DNA of 64,000 nucleotides. Source: Rhodospirillaceae bacterium (lineage in GTDB: Bacteria > Pseudomonadota > Alphaproteobacteria > UBA8366). The notes beneath the pieces are model-generated. The model searched no databases. It was given only the letters and a program-made list of their open reading frames with translations, and had not been told where the DNA came from. The DNA lies in the NCBI GenBank assembly GCA_002716125.1, contig PAZH01000048.1:47467-111466 (forward strand), read 5' to 3'. This document shows, piece by piece, positions 7,914 through 15,684 of the stretch. The position numbers and the translations under genes were made by a program. Each line of letters opens with the position of its first letter. Position 1 is the stretch's first letter.

Positions 7914-8569
7914 ATATAGATCATCACCCGAGCGAAGAGCTGTTGTTGGATTATGCAACCGGCGCGCTTGACGAGGGCTGGAGCATTGCTCTGGCAACGC
8001 ATCTTGCGCTCTGTCCGGCGTGTCGGCAAAAGGTTGGGGAAATGGAGGCGATCGGCGCGGCCTTCATGGAATCCGTCGTGCCATCCTCGGTGACGCAAAC
8101 CCTGACCCATGCGGTGTTGTCCGAATTATCGGAAGACGATGTAGAGACGGGCGTTTTGGTTTCCGAGAACGTCGATTCCGCTTCTTTTGTCTTTCCGGAA
8201 CCGCTTCGGGGGTACATTGGCGGCGACCTGGACCGGGTGCCCTGGCAACGGTTGGGTTTGGGCGCATACCAATCCGTTATCCCAACCGGCGATAAGGAGA
8301 CGGTGAGCCGGCTGTTAAGAATTCCGGCAGGCAAACCGGTCCCGACCCATTCGCACGGTGGCCTTGAATTGACACTTGTCCTATGCGGTGCGTTTTCGGA
8401 TGAAACGGGCCATTACGGGCGGGGCGATTTTCAGGAAGCGGATGAAACGCTCGAACATCAACCCCATGCGATCGCTGGCGAAGATTGTATTTGCCTTGCG
8501 GTGACGGATGCACCGTTGCGGTTTAGCAGTCTCGCGGCACGAATGGTTCAGCCTTTCATCGGCATTTAG
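7910..8569 (+). CDS. chrR: ChrR zinc-binding anti-sigma factor with cupin domain
   Basis: 219 residues. The N-terminal ZAS domain has the zinc ligands H6, H31, C35 and C38, at the same numbers as I recall for Rhodobacter sphaeroides ChrR. The C-terminal cupin carries H147, H149, E153 and H183, the second metal site needed there for the response to singlet oxygen (H141, H143, E147 and H177 in R. sphaeroides, a constant offset of six). It holds RpoE inactive in the cytoplasm until singlet oxygen or organic peroxide triggers release. It starts at an ATG overlapping the rpoE stop. Confidence 0.95.
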   Translation: MNIDHHPSEELLLDYATGALDEGWSIALATHLALCPACRQKVGEMEAIGAAFMESVVPSSVTQTLTHAVLSELSEDDVETGVLVSENVDSASFVFPEPLRGYIGGDLDRVPWQRLGLGAYQSVIPTGDKETVSRLLRIPAGKPVPTHSHGGLELTLVLCGAFSDETGHYGRGDFQEADETLEHQPHAIAGEDCICLAVTDAPLRFSSLAARMVQPFIGI

Positions 8570-8868
8570 AACGAGTCCCAAAGCGAATTAAGCAACGAAA
8601 TGCCGCGTTAGCGCCGATCGTGCGCTTCAGATGAGGAAGTTCGAACACTGTTCGACTTTTGGGAGATTTTGTTTGGTGTCCGGGTCACAGACAGGGTTCT
8701 GTAAGGCTCGGACCCTCGGGCAACAAGATTGCGCCCTTTATGTAGATTGAGTGCGCGAACCCTCAACAGACAATACGTCTTTCTAATGGGTGTAAAAGCC
8801 CCCTGATTTGCGTTCTCCCAAACGATGGCCACAACGAACGTAGTCAGTCAACAGCGACAGGAAAATTA
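8570..8868. other. 299-bp intergenic stretch without recognised gene
   Basis: Between the chrR stop and the tRNA. No open frame here looks like a protein in composition or motifs, and no clear T-tailed hairpin follows chrR. The short inverted pair GTTCGAACACTGTTCGAC lies near 8640. The size could hold a small RNA or the tRNA promoter, but nothing decisive is visible. Confidence 0.4.
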
Positions 8869-8945
8869 TGGTGCGCCCGGCAGGATTCGAACCTGCGGCC
8901 CCAGGATTAGGAATCCTGTGCTCTATCCGACTGAGCTACGGGCGC
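8869..8945 (-). tRNA. tRNA-Arg (anticodon CCU), CCA encoded
   Basis: Read on the minus strand, the acceptor GCGCCCG (8945-8939) pairs with CGGGCGC. The D-arm is GCTCAGTCGGATAGAGC. The anticodon stem CAGGA/TCCTG encloses the loop TTCCTAA, giving anticodon CCT (decodes AGG). The T-arm GCAGGTTCGAATCCTGC is intact, the discriminator base is A, and CCA is encoded (8871-8869). AGG is a rare codon in a genome of this GC content. Confidence 0.96.
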
Positions 8946-8997
8946 GCCGGCGCAATGTATAACACGAACAGTTGAGATGATCAGCGGTGAATGCTGA

Positions 8998-9504
8998 TTA
9001 GTCGAACAGGCTGTTAAGCGGGACAGAATAATAGATCAGCGCGGTTTCGGTACCGGGGTTATCGTCGCCAATACCGGCGTTCGAGAGGTGGTGCACGGCA
9101 ATGCCGAGCCGCGAGCGATCATCGAACCGGTATGCCAACTCGAAGCCAGAGCGGAACTCGATAACGTGCCCGAGGTCTTGCCCGTCACCTTCAGAATAGG
9201 CGCCGACCGCGGTATTCGGCGTCAGGACCCAACGCGGCCCAAAATAGATGTCCATCAGGAAACCGAAATAGCCGTAGAGCGATGCGTCCGACGTTGCAAA
9301 ACCGCCAACGAAGGGACGGATCTTCCAAAGATTGATATCCGATCGGTATTCGATATTGAATGCCGCCCCTTGCGCCCGATCCGCAATGACGCCCGTAGCG
9401 CCGGCGCCAAGCGAGATATACGCCGGGTCGTCAGCTGCTCGCGCCGGTGTGGCTATCATCCAGGCGACGATAAAAGCGGTTATTAGTTTAATCAGCGTTT
9501 TCAA
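8998..9504 (-). CDS. pagL: PagL-like lipid A 3-O-deacylase (acyloxyacyl hydrolase)
   Basis: 168 residues. A signal peptide ends near ATPARA (residue 23), followed by an eight-strand outer-membrane barrel pattern of alternating hydrophobic residues. The C-terminal part holds HHLSNAG and DNPGTE. H139, S141 and E153 keep the spacing of the catalytic His-Ser-Glu of Pseudomonas PagL (H126, S128, E140). The enzyme removes the 3-position acyl chain from lipid A in the outer membrane. It stands alone between the tRNA and the iminopeptidase gene, both on the same strand. The family is certain; the exact acyl specificity is unknown. Confidence 0.88.
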   Translation of the reverse strand: MKTLIKLITAFIVAWMIATPARAADDPAYISLGAGATGVIADRAQGAAFNIEYRSDINLWKIRPFVGGFATSDASLYGYFGFLMDIYFGPRWVLTPNTAVGAYSEGDGQDLGHVIEFRSGFELAYRFDDRSRLGIAVHHLSNAGIGDDNPGTETALIYYSVPLNSLFD

Positions 9505-9580
9505 ACGCCTGCTCCCTTATTTTAGCCCGCGCATCATACTGCAATCACCACGAAGCGCAATCACTAAGGATACGTGTGGA

Positions 9581-10534
9581 TTAGCCCTTACGGGTTTTAA
9601 ACCGTTCCATCGCGGCGATTAATTCGCTTCGGATACCCGGTTCCATGGCCGAATGGCCCGCGTCTGTCACGATACGCAGTTCGGCATCTGGCCAAGCCGC
9701 GTCCAATTCGACGGCGCTCACGATCGGACACACAGCGTCGTAGCGGCCTTGCACGATGACACCCGGGACGCCGGAGAGGCGCGAGACGTCGTCGAGCAAT
9801 TGTCCTTCGTCCATAAAGCAATCGTTGACGAAATAGTGTGCTTCGATCCGTGCAAGTCCGAGGGCCGTTGCCGGTTCGAGAAACGAGGATACAGCTTCGG
9901 GGTTGGGCCGGAGTGTCGAGCACGAGCCTTCATAACGGCTCCAGACCCGGGCGGCGGGTAGATGTATCTCGGGATCAGGATCGATCAGACGCCGATGGTA
10001 GTTTCCCAGGAGATCGCCGCGTTCTTGTTCCGGAAGGAAATTGGCGAAAGTCTCCCATGCTTCCGGGAAGAGACGGCGCATACCGTACATGAACCAGTCG
10101 ATCTCGTCTTTCCGGCACAGGAATATGCCGCGCAAGACGAGGCCGAGGCAGCGGTCCGGGTGCGCTTGTCCGTAGGCAAGAGCGAGGCTCGACCCCCAGG
10201 AGCCGCCGAACACAAACCAACGGTCGATCCCGAGGTGCTGGCGGAGCTTTTCGATATCCTCAACCAAATCTCCGGTCGTGTTATCGGCCAATTCGCCAAG
10301 CGGTGTCGAACGTCCGGCGCCCCGCTGGTCGAAAATGACGATGCGATAAGAACGTGGATCGAAGAAACGGCGATGGGCGGGAACGGCGCCCGCGCCCGGT
10401 CCGCCGTGCAGGAAGACGACCGGCACGCCCTTGGGGTTGCCGCTTTGCTCCCAATAAAGATGATGGAGGCTATCGACGGCAAGGCGGCCCGTTTCATACG
10501 GCTCGATTTCGGGAAATAAAGTTCGGCGTGTCAT
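9581..10534 (-). CDS. pip: proline iminopeptidase
   Basis: 317 residues from the ATG at 10534, giving the usual MTRRTLFPEIEPYETG start; the frame is open further upstream but without family resemblance. It is an alpha/beta hydrolase with oxyanion motif HGGPG (43-47), nucleophile elbow GGSWG (Ser112), acid in QGRYDAVCP and histidine in DAGHSA. It releases N-terminal proline from peptides in the cytoplasm. Its start codon is only nine bases from the start of the divergent thermonuclease-family gene, so any promoter of one must lie inside the other. Confidence 0.92.
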   Translation of the reverse strand: MTRRTLFPEIEPYETGRLAVDSLHHLYWEQSGNPKGVPVVFLHGGPGAGAVPAHRRFFDPRSYRIVIFDQRGAGRSTPLGELADNTTGDLVEDIEKLRQHLGIDRWFVFGGSWGSSLALAYGQAHPDRCLGLVLRGIFLCRKDEIDWFMYGMRRLFPEAWETFANFLPEQERGDLLGNYHRRLIDPDPEIHLPAARVWSRYEGSCSTLRPNPEAVSSFLEPATALGLARIEAHYFVNDCFMDEGQLLDDVSRLSGVPGVIVQGRYDAVCPIVSAVELDAAWPDAELRIVTDAGHSAMEPGIRSELIAAMERFKTRKG

Positions 10535-10543
10535 TTCAGAGCG

Positions 10544-11358
10544 ATGAAAAGCAATTCTTACTCCATATCCCCTATTTTTACTGTCGCGACAATAGCGATC
10601 GTTCTTGCGGGCGTATCTCTCTTGCCGACAAGCGTTCTGGCAAGAGGCAAAGGCCTGGACTCCGGCGGGTACGGGACGGCGGTTGAAATCGTCGACGGCG
10701 ACACATTGGTGCTCGATGATGGGCGGCAAGTTCGGCTGGTCGGTCTGCAGGCGCCGAAATTGCCGCTGGGGCGGCCGAACTTCAAGCCATGGCCGTTGGG
10801 CGAGGAAGCAAAATCCGCGCTCCGAGATCTTACCTTGGATAAACGGCTAAGCCTCACCTATGGCGGGCGCAAGACAGATCGCTATGGCCGCCATCTCGCC
10901 CATTTGCATGACGAAAATGGAAACTGGATTCAAGGCGCGATGCTTCGCCGCGGCTATGCGCGCGTCTATTCGTTTCCCGACAACCGACGATGGGTCGACC
11001 GGATGCTCGAACGGGAACGTGAGGCGCGTGCGGCCCGCCGCGGAATCTGGGCACATCATTTCTATCGTGTCCGCCACGTCTCGGAACTGCGACGCGATGG
11101 AAAGACCTTTCAAATCGCGGAGGGCCGGGTCTTAGACGTGGCCACGGTAAAGGGGCGGACGTATCTGAATTTCGGACCGGACTGGCGGACGACTTTACGA
11201 TCACCGTTCAGCCACGCGACAGGCGGCGGTTCGTAAAAGGCGGCGATGGCCTCGGATCGTTGAAAGGCCGCCTGGTTCGCGTCCGCGGCTGGTTACGCTG
11301 GCGGAACGGCCCCATGATCGAGGCGACGCATCCCTAACAGATTGAAGTGCTTGAATAG
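10544..11358 (+). pseudogene. thermonuclease (SNase-like) family protein with 3' frameshift and nonsense codon
   Basis: The open part (10544-11236, 230 codons) has an N-terminal hydrophobic signal and a complete SNase-like domain: VDGDTLVLDDGRQVRLVGLQAP, DRYGRHLAHL, GYARVYSF and a late AARRGIWA. After FGPDWRT (ending 11191) the expected family C-terminus continues in another frame from 11191: DFTITVQPRDRRRF and VRVRGWLRWRNGPMIEATHP. One base has therefore been lost near 11188-11191. That frame then meets TAA at 11335-11337, exactly where the family has a glutamate codon in THPEQ, and QIEVLE follows before TAG at 11356-11358. So there are two lesions, a deletion and a GAA-to-TAA change. The nuclease core remains intact and a shortened, oddly ended protein could still be made. 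Confidence 0.8.
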
Positions 11359-11365
11359 GAACGCA

Positions 11366-11399
11366 CGAAAAAGCCGGGCCGACGATGCCGGCCCGGCTT
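11366..11399 (-). terminator. Rho-independent terminator of rpoH
   Basis: Perfect 11-bp stem, AAGCCGGGCCG (11371-11381) pairing with CGGCCCGGCTT (11389-11399), with a 7-base loop. Read leftwards it is followed by a run of T (complement of the A run at 11368-11372). It lies 26 bp beyond the rpoH stop, so it fits as that gene's terminator. Confidence 0.88.
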
Positions 11400-11424
11400 A
11401 GAACTGTATTCGCGTCGAAATACG

Positions 11425-12309
11425 CTACGCTTCAATCATTAAGTCGTCCGGGCGTTCCGTCCGTTGACTAATCGATTTCCGTAATTTCGTTAGGGCGCGA
11501 TGTTCAAGTTGGCGAACACGCTCTTTGCTGACGCCGAGGACGCGGCCCAACTCTTCAAGCGTGGCGCCATTTTCAGTCAAACGGCGCTTGCGGATGATGG
11601 TTTGCTCGCGTGGCGGCAACTCTCGCAATGCTTCGACCAACCAGCGCGCGCGTGTCCGTCCATCATGGACGCCGATCACAACTTCTTCGGAACTTGGGCG
11701 ATGATCTTTCAGAAAATCTTGCCAGCTATCTTCCGACTCGTCCGACACCGGAGCATTCAAGGACTGATCGCCACCGTTCAGTCGGATTTCCATCGCTTCG
11801 ACTTCGTGAACATTGACCTTTAGTTCATTTGCGATGAACTCGCGCGATTCTTCGCTGAGCTGCTCACCGCCGATGTCGTCGATTTGCGCGCGCAGGCGGC
11901 GCAAGTTGAAGAACAGCGACTTTTGGGCGGCTGTCGTACCGGTACGAACGATCGACCAATTGCGCAGAATGAAATCCTGCATCGCCGAGCGAATCCACCA
12001 GGAGGCGTATGTCGAAAAGCGGACCCCGCGATCCGGCTCGAAACGTTCGGCCGCCTGCAACAACCCGACATTGCCCTCTTGGACCAAGTCGCCCATCGGC
12101 AATCCGTAATTTCTGAAGCGAGATGCGATGCTAATGACCAACCGCGTGTAGGCCCGTACGAGCCGGTGGAGGGCTGCCTCGTCTTGTTTGTCACGCCACC
12201 GTTTTGCGAGATCGTATTCGGTCTCCCGCGACAAGAGCGGTTCTGACATCGAGGCTTTGATAAACTTGAGATTAGCCCGCTGTGTTTGCGGGTCGTCGAT
12301 GTAGGCCAT
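11425..12309 (-). CDS. rpoH: RNA polymerase sigma-32 family factor (RpoH2-like)
   Basis: 294 residues from the ATG at 12309, which has GGGGAGGG just upstream; an earlier ATG at 12336 adds only MPARHQGEG. Region 2 contains DLVQEGNVGLLQAAERFEP and FSTYASWWIRSAMQDFILRNW. The RpoH box appears as QKSLFFNLRR, and region 4 ends in LEELGRVLGVSKERVRQLEHRAL. In Rhodobacter a second RpoH acts downstream of RpoE in the singlet-oxygen response. Proximity to the rpoE island suggests that role here, but no TGATCC-N18-TAAG promoter lies upstream. Instead two palindromes at 12416-12456 occupy the upstream region. Confidence 0.9.
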   Translation of the reverse strand: MAYIDDPQTQRANLKFIKASMSEPLLSRETEYDLAKRWRDKQDEAALHRLVRAYTRLVISIASRFRNYGLPMGDLVQEGNVGLLQAAERFEPDRGVRFSTYASWWIRSAMQDFILRNWSIVRTGTTAAQKSLFFNLRRLRAQIDDIGGEQLSEESREFIANELKVNVHEVEAMEIRLNGGDQSLNAPVSDESEDSWQDFLKDHRPSSEEVVIGVHDGRTRARWLVEALRELPPREQTIIRKRRLTENGATLEELGRVLGVSKERVRQLEHRALTKLRKSISQRTERPDDLMIEA

Positions 12310-12415
12310 TCCCTCCCCTTGGTGCCTTGCTGGCACGCTCCCTAGAGAAAATTATTGTCGTTTTTAATAACTCACTGATCCACTAGGTTATTGTATCAAA
12401 TTCAGGGACACAAGA

Positions 12416-12456
12416 AAATTCGTCCGGACAAATTCGAAAATTCGTCCGGACGAATT
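12416..12456. promoter_or_regulatory. two tandem palindromes, operator-like, upstream of rpoH
   Basis: The right copy is a perfect 18-bp palindrome, AATTCGTCCGGACGAATT (12439-12456). The left copy has the same core with one arm base changed, AATTCGTCCGGACAAATT. The dyad centres (12425/12426 and 12447/12448) are 22 bp apart, two helical turns, as for two dimers on the same face of the helix. They lie about 110-145 bp upstream of the rpoH ATG and 13 bp beyond the stop of the preceding gene. No T run follows either, so termination is unlikely. Confidence 0.6.
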
Positions 12457-12468
12457 ACCAGGGTACCG

Positions 12469-13272
12469 CTAAGCCTCCAATTGTTCGAAAATTTCGCCGT
12501 TTTCCGCGAATCCGACGGCGATAAGTGGGCCATCAAACCCGCACCCGCCGTCGACCGTCACCGTAAATTCGGTCGCATTGAAGCCCTCGTGGTCGGGATC
12601 AAAGCCGCGGATTATTTTGGTGAATTCGCCGTATGGCGTTGCAATATCGGAGAAGCTTCGACCCGCCCACCAAAAGCCGTCGCTCTGCTCTTCCACCGGA
12701 CGGCTGATATCGACACCCGCATTGACGAAAAGCAGACCGTTTCCGCGACTAATCGCGGCGCGTTTGAGTGCGCTCATGAACGATGTATGCCCGGGCCGTT
12801 CTTGCATCGCCGAGCGAACGGAGCTGGTCCATTGCGCGATCGTCAGCGGGCCGGCGCGTTGACCCAATATTTCTTGTGGCGATTCGCCGGCATATGCCGC
12901 AAGTGTTGAGGCGAGACCGCGTTCCGCCATCCAGGTCACGACTTCGACGGGGTCGACGGCAAACTGTAGCTGCAGTATCCGCTGCCACATCTCTTCCTGA
13001 CTGCCGCGCAAGAGGATATGGTCATCGGCGTCCGTGAAAGGCGGCCGGGCGAGGAACTTCCTTCGAAAAGAGAGAATTTCATCGACCGTTTCGATGATGG
13101 CTGGACCATAGCCAAGATAATTGCCGAGATAGATCAACCGGTCGCCCGGCGCCAGGTGGCCGAAGAGACGTTCGTGAAGGGCCGCCAGTTTATCGACCTC
13201 ACCGTGAATAGAGCCGATCGCCCAAATGCGACGGGCATTTTCGATAATGGCAAAGGCGCTGTCGTCAGACAT
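12469..13272 (-). CDS. metallophosphatase-fold protein lacking metal-binding residues
   Basis: 267 residues, collinear with PP2A-like metallophosphoesterases, but each metal motif is altered. GDIHG is GSIHG (S21, H23 kept). GDxVDRG is GNYLGYG (N51). RGNHE is RGSQE (S91, Q92). The late VHAG is VNAG (N184). In the family those Asp, Asn and His residues hold the two metals, so hydrolysis is unlikely and a binding or regulatory role is more plausible. It lies between carD and rpoH on the same strand, with two palindromes after its stop. The reading frame is clean, so this is a diverged gene rather than a broken one. Confidence 0.75.
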   Translation of the reverse strand: MSDDSAFAIIENARRIWAIGSIHGEVDKLAALHERLFGHLAPGDRLIYLGNYLGYGPAIIETVDEILSFRRKFLARPPFTDADDHILLRGSQEEMWQRILQLQFAVDPVEVVTWMAERGLASTLAAYAGESPQEILGQRAGPLTIAQWTSSVRSAMQERPGHTSFMSALKRAAISRGNGLLFVNAGVDISRPVEEQSDGFWWAGRSFSDIATPYGEFTKIIRGFDPDHEGFNATEFTVTVDGGCGFDGPLIAVGFAENGEIFEQLEA

Positions 13273-13324
13273 TCAGGCCGTCAAATTGCTCCCAATATCC
13301 ACCGCAGCCGCGGCAGGGGCGCCC

Positions 13325-13843
13325 CTAAGCGGCTTTTAAGAGATTTTCCAGTTTCTCGGTTGCGGCTTCTTCGTCGATATCTTCGACGGCGGCGAGTTCG
13401 CGCGCAAGGCGGTCCAGGGCCGCTTGATAGATTTGCCGTTCACTATAGGACTGATCCGGCTGATCTTCCTTACGGTGTAAATCTCTGACGACTTCGGCGA
13501 TGGAGACGGGGTCGCCCGAGTTGATCTTCGCTTCGTACTCTTGAGCCCGGCGACTCCACATTGTGCGGCGGACCCGGCTTCGTCCCTTCAATGTCTTTAA
13601 GGCGCCTTTCATCTCATCTTTCGATGAAAGCTTACGCAAACCGGAATCTTTCGCTTTGTCGACCGGAACCCGTAAGGTCATCCGGTCCTTCTCGAAACTA
13701 ATGACGACAAGCTTGAGCTTCGTGCCGGCAATTTCTTGATCCTCGACGCCCATAACTTTGCCGACACCGTGCGTGGGATAAACAACCCAATTGCCGGTCT
13801 TAAAATCGGAATTCTCGTTTTCCGCCTTTTGCTTCTTCGCCAC
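13325..13843 (-). CDS. carD: CarD family transcriptional regulator
   Basis: 172 residues. After a short charged leader comes FKTGNWVVYPTHGVGKVMGVEDQEI, the RNA-polymerase-interaction (Tudor-like) domain, then a helical DNA-binding domain including LRKLSSKDEMKGALKTLKGR, RRTMWSRRAQEYEAKI and an acidic C-terminus. CarD contacts the RNA polymerase beta subunit and stabilises open complexes, notably at rRNA promoters. Neighbouring fdxA on the same strand, 277 bp upstream, is a common alphaproteobacterial arrangement. Confidence 0.95.
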   Translation of the reverse strand: MAKKQKAENENSDFKTGNWVVYPTHGVGKVMGVEDQEIAGTKLKLVVISFEKDRMTLRVPVDKAKDSGLRKLSSKDEMKGALKTLKGRSRVRRTMWSRRAQEYEAKINSGDPVSIAEVVRDLHRKEDQPDQSYSERQIYQAALDRLARELAAVEDIDEEAATEKLENLLKAA

Positions 13844-13925
13844 GATTGACCTCTTCTTTTTTCGACTCCGGCGACGATTGTTCGCAGATCAGTTGCAAGG
13901 TTCTGCGAAGCGCTTCGCAATCGAA

Positions 13926-13966
13926 GGTCCCTGTCCGATACTACCTGTCTGCAGGTATCGGGGACC
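13926..13966. repeat. imperfect inverted repeat upstream of carD
   Basis: The arms GGTCCC..CCGATAC..CCTG (13926-13947) and CAGGTATCGGGGACC (13952-13966) pair with small bulges around a four-base loop. They lie in the 277-bp gap between fdxA and carD, whose remaining sequence has no gene. It could be a structured leader of carD or part of a terminator after fdxA. No T run adjoins it in either direction. Confidence 0.5.
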
Positions 13967-14052
13967 AAAATGCGCTTGCGCTCGCGTAATTCTCCGGGTG
14001 ATGTCGCCTAACGTTGCCGTCACCAGACTGGCAGACACCATAACACAGCGTT

Positions 14053-14072
14053 CCGGGGCTTTACAGCCCCGG
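14053..14072 (-). other. hairpin just after fdxA
   Basis: Perfect 8-bp stem CCGGGGCT/AGCCCCGG with a four-base loop, about 50 bp beyond the fdxA stop. It is not followed by a T run in either direction, so it may be a weak or factor-assisted terminator or an mRNA-stabilising structure. Confidence 0.5.
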
Positions 14073-14120
14073 CAATCGTCCCCAAAAGTTGTCGCGTTAT
14101 CGCCCCTTGTGACGAGCGAA

Positions 14121-14456
14121 CTAAGCTTCGCCGGGGGCTTCGTCGAAGTACTTCTCGAATTTGCCGCCTTCGTCTTTGTAAGTGTCGGCATCGTCCGGCG
14201 AGTTCCCCTTGCGGGTGATATTCGGCCACTTCTCGGAATAATCGCGGTTCAATTCCAACCACTTTTCGGCTTCGCCGTCAGTATCGGGTATAATAGCCTC
14301 AACCGGACATTCGGGCTCGCAAACGCCGCAGTCGATACATTCGTCGGGATGGATCACCAACATATTGGCGCCGACATAAAAACAATCGACCGGGCAGACT
14401 TCGACACAGTCCATGTATTTGCACCGGATGCAGGTTTCGGTGACGACATAGGTCAT
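14121..14456 (-). CDS. fdxA: seven-iron ferredoxin FdxA
   Basis: 111 residues. Two ferredoxin half-motifs are present: [19 protein letters not shown] near the N-terminus and [16 protein letters not shown] around residues 40-55. This is the Cys spacing of [3Fe-4S][4Fe-4S] ferredoxins. The acidic C-terminal extension ([11 protein letters not shown]) is typical of the FdxA type. It is a soluble electron carrier. It lies alone upstream of carD, and its start follows the sequence GAGAGAGCTAA, which serves as ribosome site. Confidence 0.95.
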   Translation of the reverse strand: MTYVVTETCIRCKYMDCVEVCPVDCFYVGANMLVIHPDECIDCGVCEPECPVEAIIPDTDGEAEKWLELNRDYSEKWPNITRKGNSPDDADTYKDEGGKFEKYFDEAPGEA

Positions 14457-14675
14457 TTAGCTCTCTCCTTCGCACTCCGAATTCGCCGGTGCGGACAAAG
14501 ATCAACCGCGTTGCTGCATGTTGATCCTAAGCGCCCACTCGTACCGCTCTATTTTTTCGGGCAATACGCCAGCCGTTCACAGTGAAATACAAACTCGCGA
14601 GACGGGACGCAATAGTCTGTGCGCAGATTTTGTGTCCAGCTTGCTGGATTGAGAGTGAGTTCTTATAAAACTCCG

Positions 14676-15293
14676 ATGAATGATGACCCGCGCCGCCGCG
14701 CGCCGGCTGCCAGCCGCAATCGCGCACCGATCTTAGAAGTCCTTCGTAAATATCTACCCGAATCCGGAACCGTTCTTGAGATCGCTTCCGGTACCGGTGA
14801 GCACATAAGTTATTTCGCCGCCGCCATGCCGCATCTGAATTGGCAGCCGACGGATATCGATCCGGCTGCACTTTCGAGCACAACGGCGTATTGCAAGGAT
14901 GCGGACCTTGCGAACTTGGCGATGCCGCAACGTCTCGACGTGACTTCGTCAAATTGGCCCTACGCACCGGCCGCCGGTGTTATTTGTGTCAATATGATCC
15001 ATATCGCCCCGTGGCCGTGCTGCGAAGGTTTGGTCCGCGGTGCGGCATCGGTCTTGGAAGGCCGCGCACCCCTTCTATTATACGGTCCGTTCAAGCGGAA
15101 TGGCGTGCACACGGCACCGACCAACGACGCTTTCGATCAAACGCTGAGAGGTCAGAATCCAGAATGGGGTGTTCGCGACATGGAGGCCGTTGAGGCGGTG
15201 GGTCGCGATATAGGACTCGATGAAGCGATGGCGATCGAAATGCCCTCGAATAACTTTTGCCTCATTCTTCGGCGCGGCGCTGCAAGCCTATAG
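14676..15293 (+). CDS. DUF938 SAM-dependent methyltransferase-like protein
   Basis: 205 residues from the ATG at 14676. RRRAPAASRNRAPILEVLRKYLP is followed by VLEIASGTGEHISYFAAAMP, a clear SAM-binding loop. Then come PTDIDPAAL, VICVNMIHIAPW and LLLYGPFKRNG, which define DUF938. The natural substrate is unknown; the mammalian relative is METTL26. The last six bases overlap the 3' end of the convergent Hsp15-like gene. An upstream GTG at 14619 would add 19 residues without family similarity. Confidence 0.88.
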   Translation: MNDDPRRRAPAASRNRAPILEVLRKYLPESGTVLEIASGTGEHISYFAAAMPHLNWQPTDIDPAALSSTTAYCKDADLANLAMPQRLDVTSSNWPYAPAAGVICVNMIHIAPWPCCEGLVRGAASVLEGRAPLLLYGPFKRNGVHTAPTNDAFDQTLRGQNPEWGVRDMEAVEAVGRDIGLDEAMAIEMPSNNFCLILRRGAASL

Positions 15294-15683
15294 CGAGCGG
15301 TTCCTCAGTCTTTCGATCGCCCGGCGTTCGTTTTTTGTCGGCCGGCCGGCCCCCTGGTCCCGTTTTGCCACGGCTTCCGTGCGTTGTTTTGGCTGGGGCG
15401 GGCTCAGATCCCGATAAAGCGTTTGCGCTTCGGCAGCCGGGCCGCGTCTTTCGCCGAGACCGACGATCTCGATAACGCGAATATCTTTGCCTTTGGGGAA
15501 GGTGAGGACATCGCCCGGTTTGACTGTGTAACCGCTCTTTCGAACAACCTCCCGATTAACGCGCAGCTTTCCCGAGGCGGCGAGTTTTGCGGAGAGGGTG
15601 CGGCTCTTGAAGAACCGGGCATGCCATAGCCATTTATCGATGCGCAGCCGCGCCCCATCGGGAAATTTCTCTGGGACCGCCAC
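15288..15683 (-). CDS. hslR: S4-domain RNA-binding protein, Hsp15-like
   Basis: 131 residues from a GTG at 15683. The S4 domain RLRIDKWLWHARFFKSRTLSAKLA begins at about residue 12 and ends in VKPGDVLTF. A basic C-terminal tail follows (KRDQGAGRPTKNERRAIERL), as in the Hsp15 family that binds stalled 50S subunits. The start lies one base after the stop of the upstream helicase, so the two are one transcription unit. Confidence 0.88.
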   Translation of the reverse strand: MAVPEKFPDGARLRIDKWLWHARFFKSRTLSAKLAASGKLRVNREVVRKSGYTVKPGDVLTFPKGKDIRVIEIVGLGERRGPAAEAQTLYRDLSPPQPKQRTEAVAKRDQGAGRPTKNERRAIERLRNRSL

Positions 15684-15684
15684 G

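Noticed and set aside
12376..12381. TGATCC near rpoH as an RpoE promoter
   Set aside because: It is on the plus strand, pointing away from rpoH, and no TAAG-like -10 follows after 17-19 bases.
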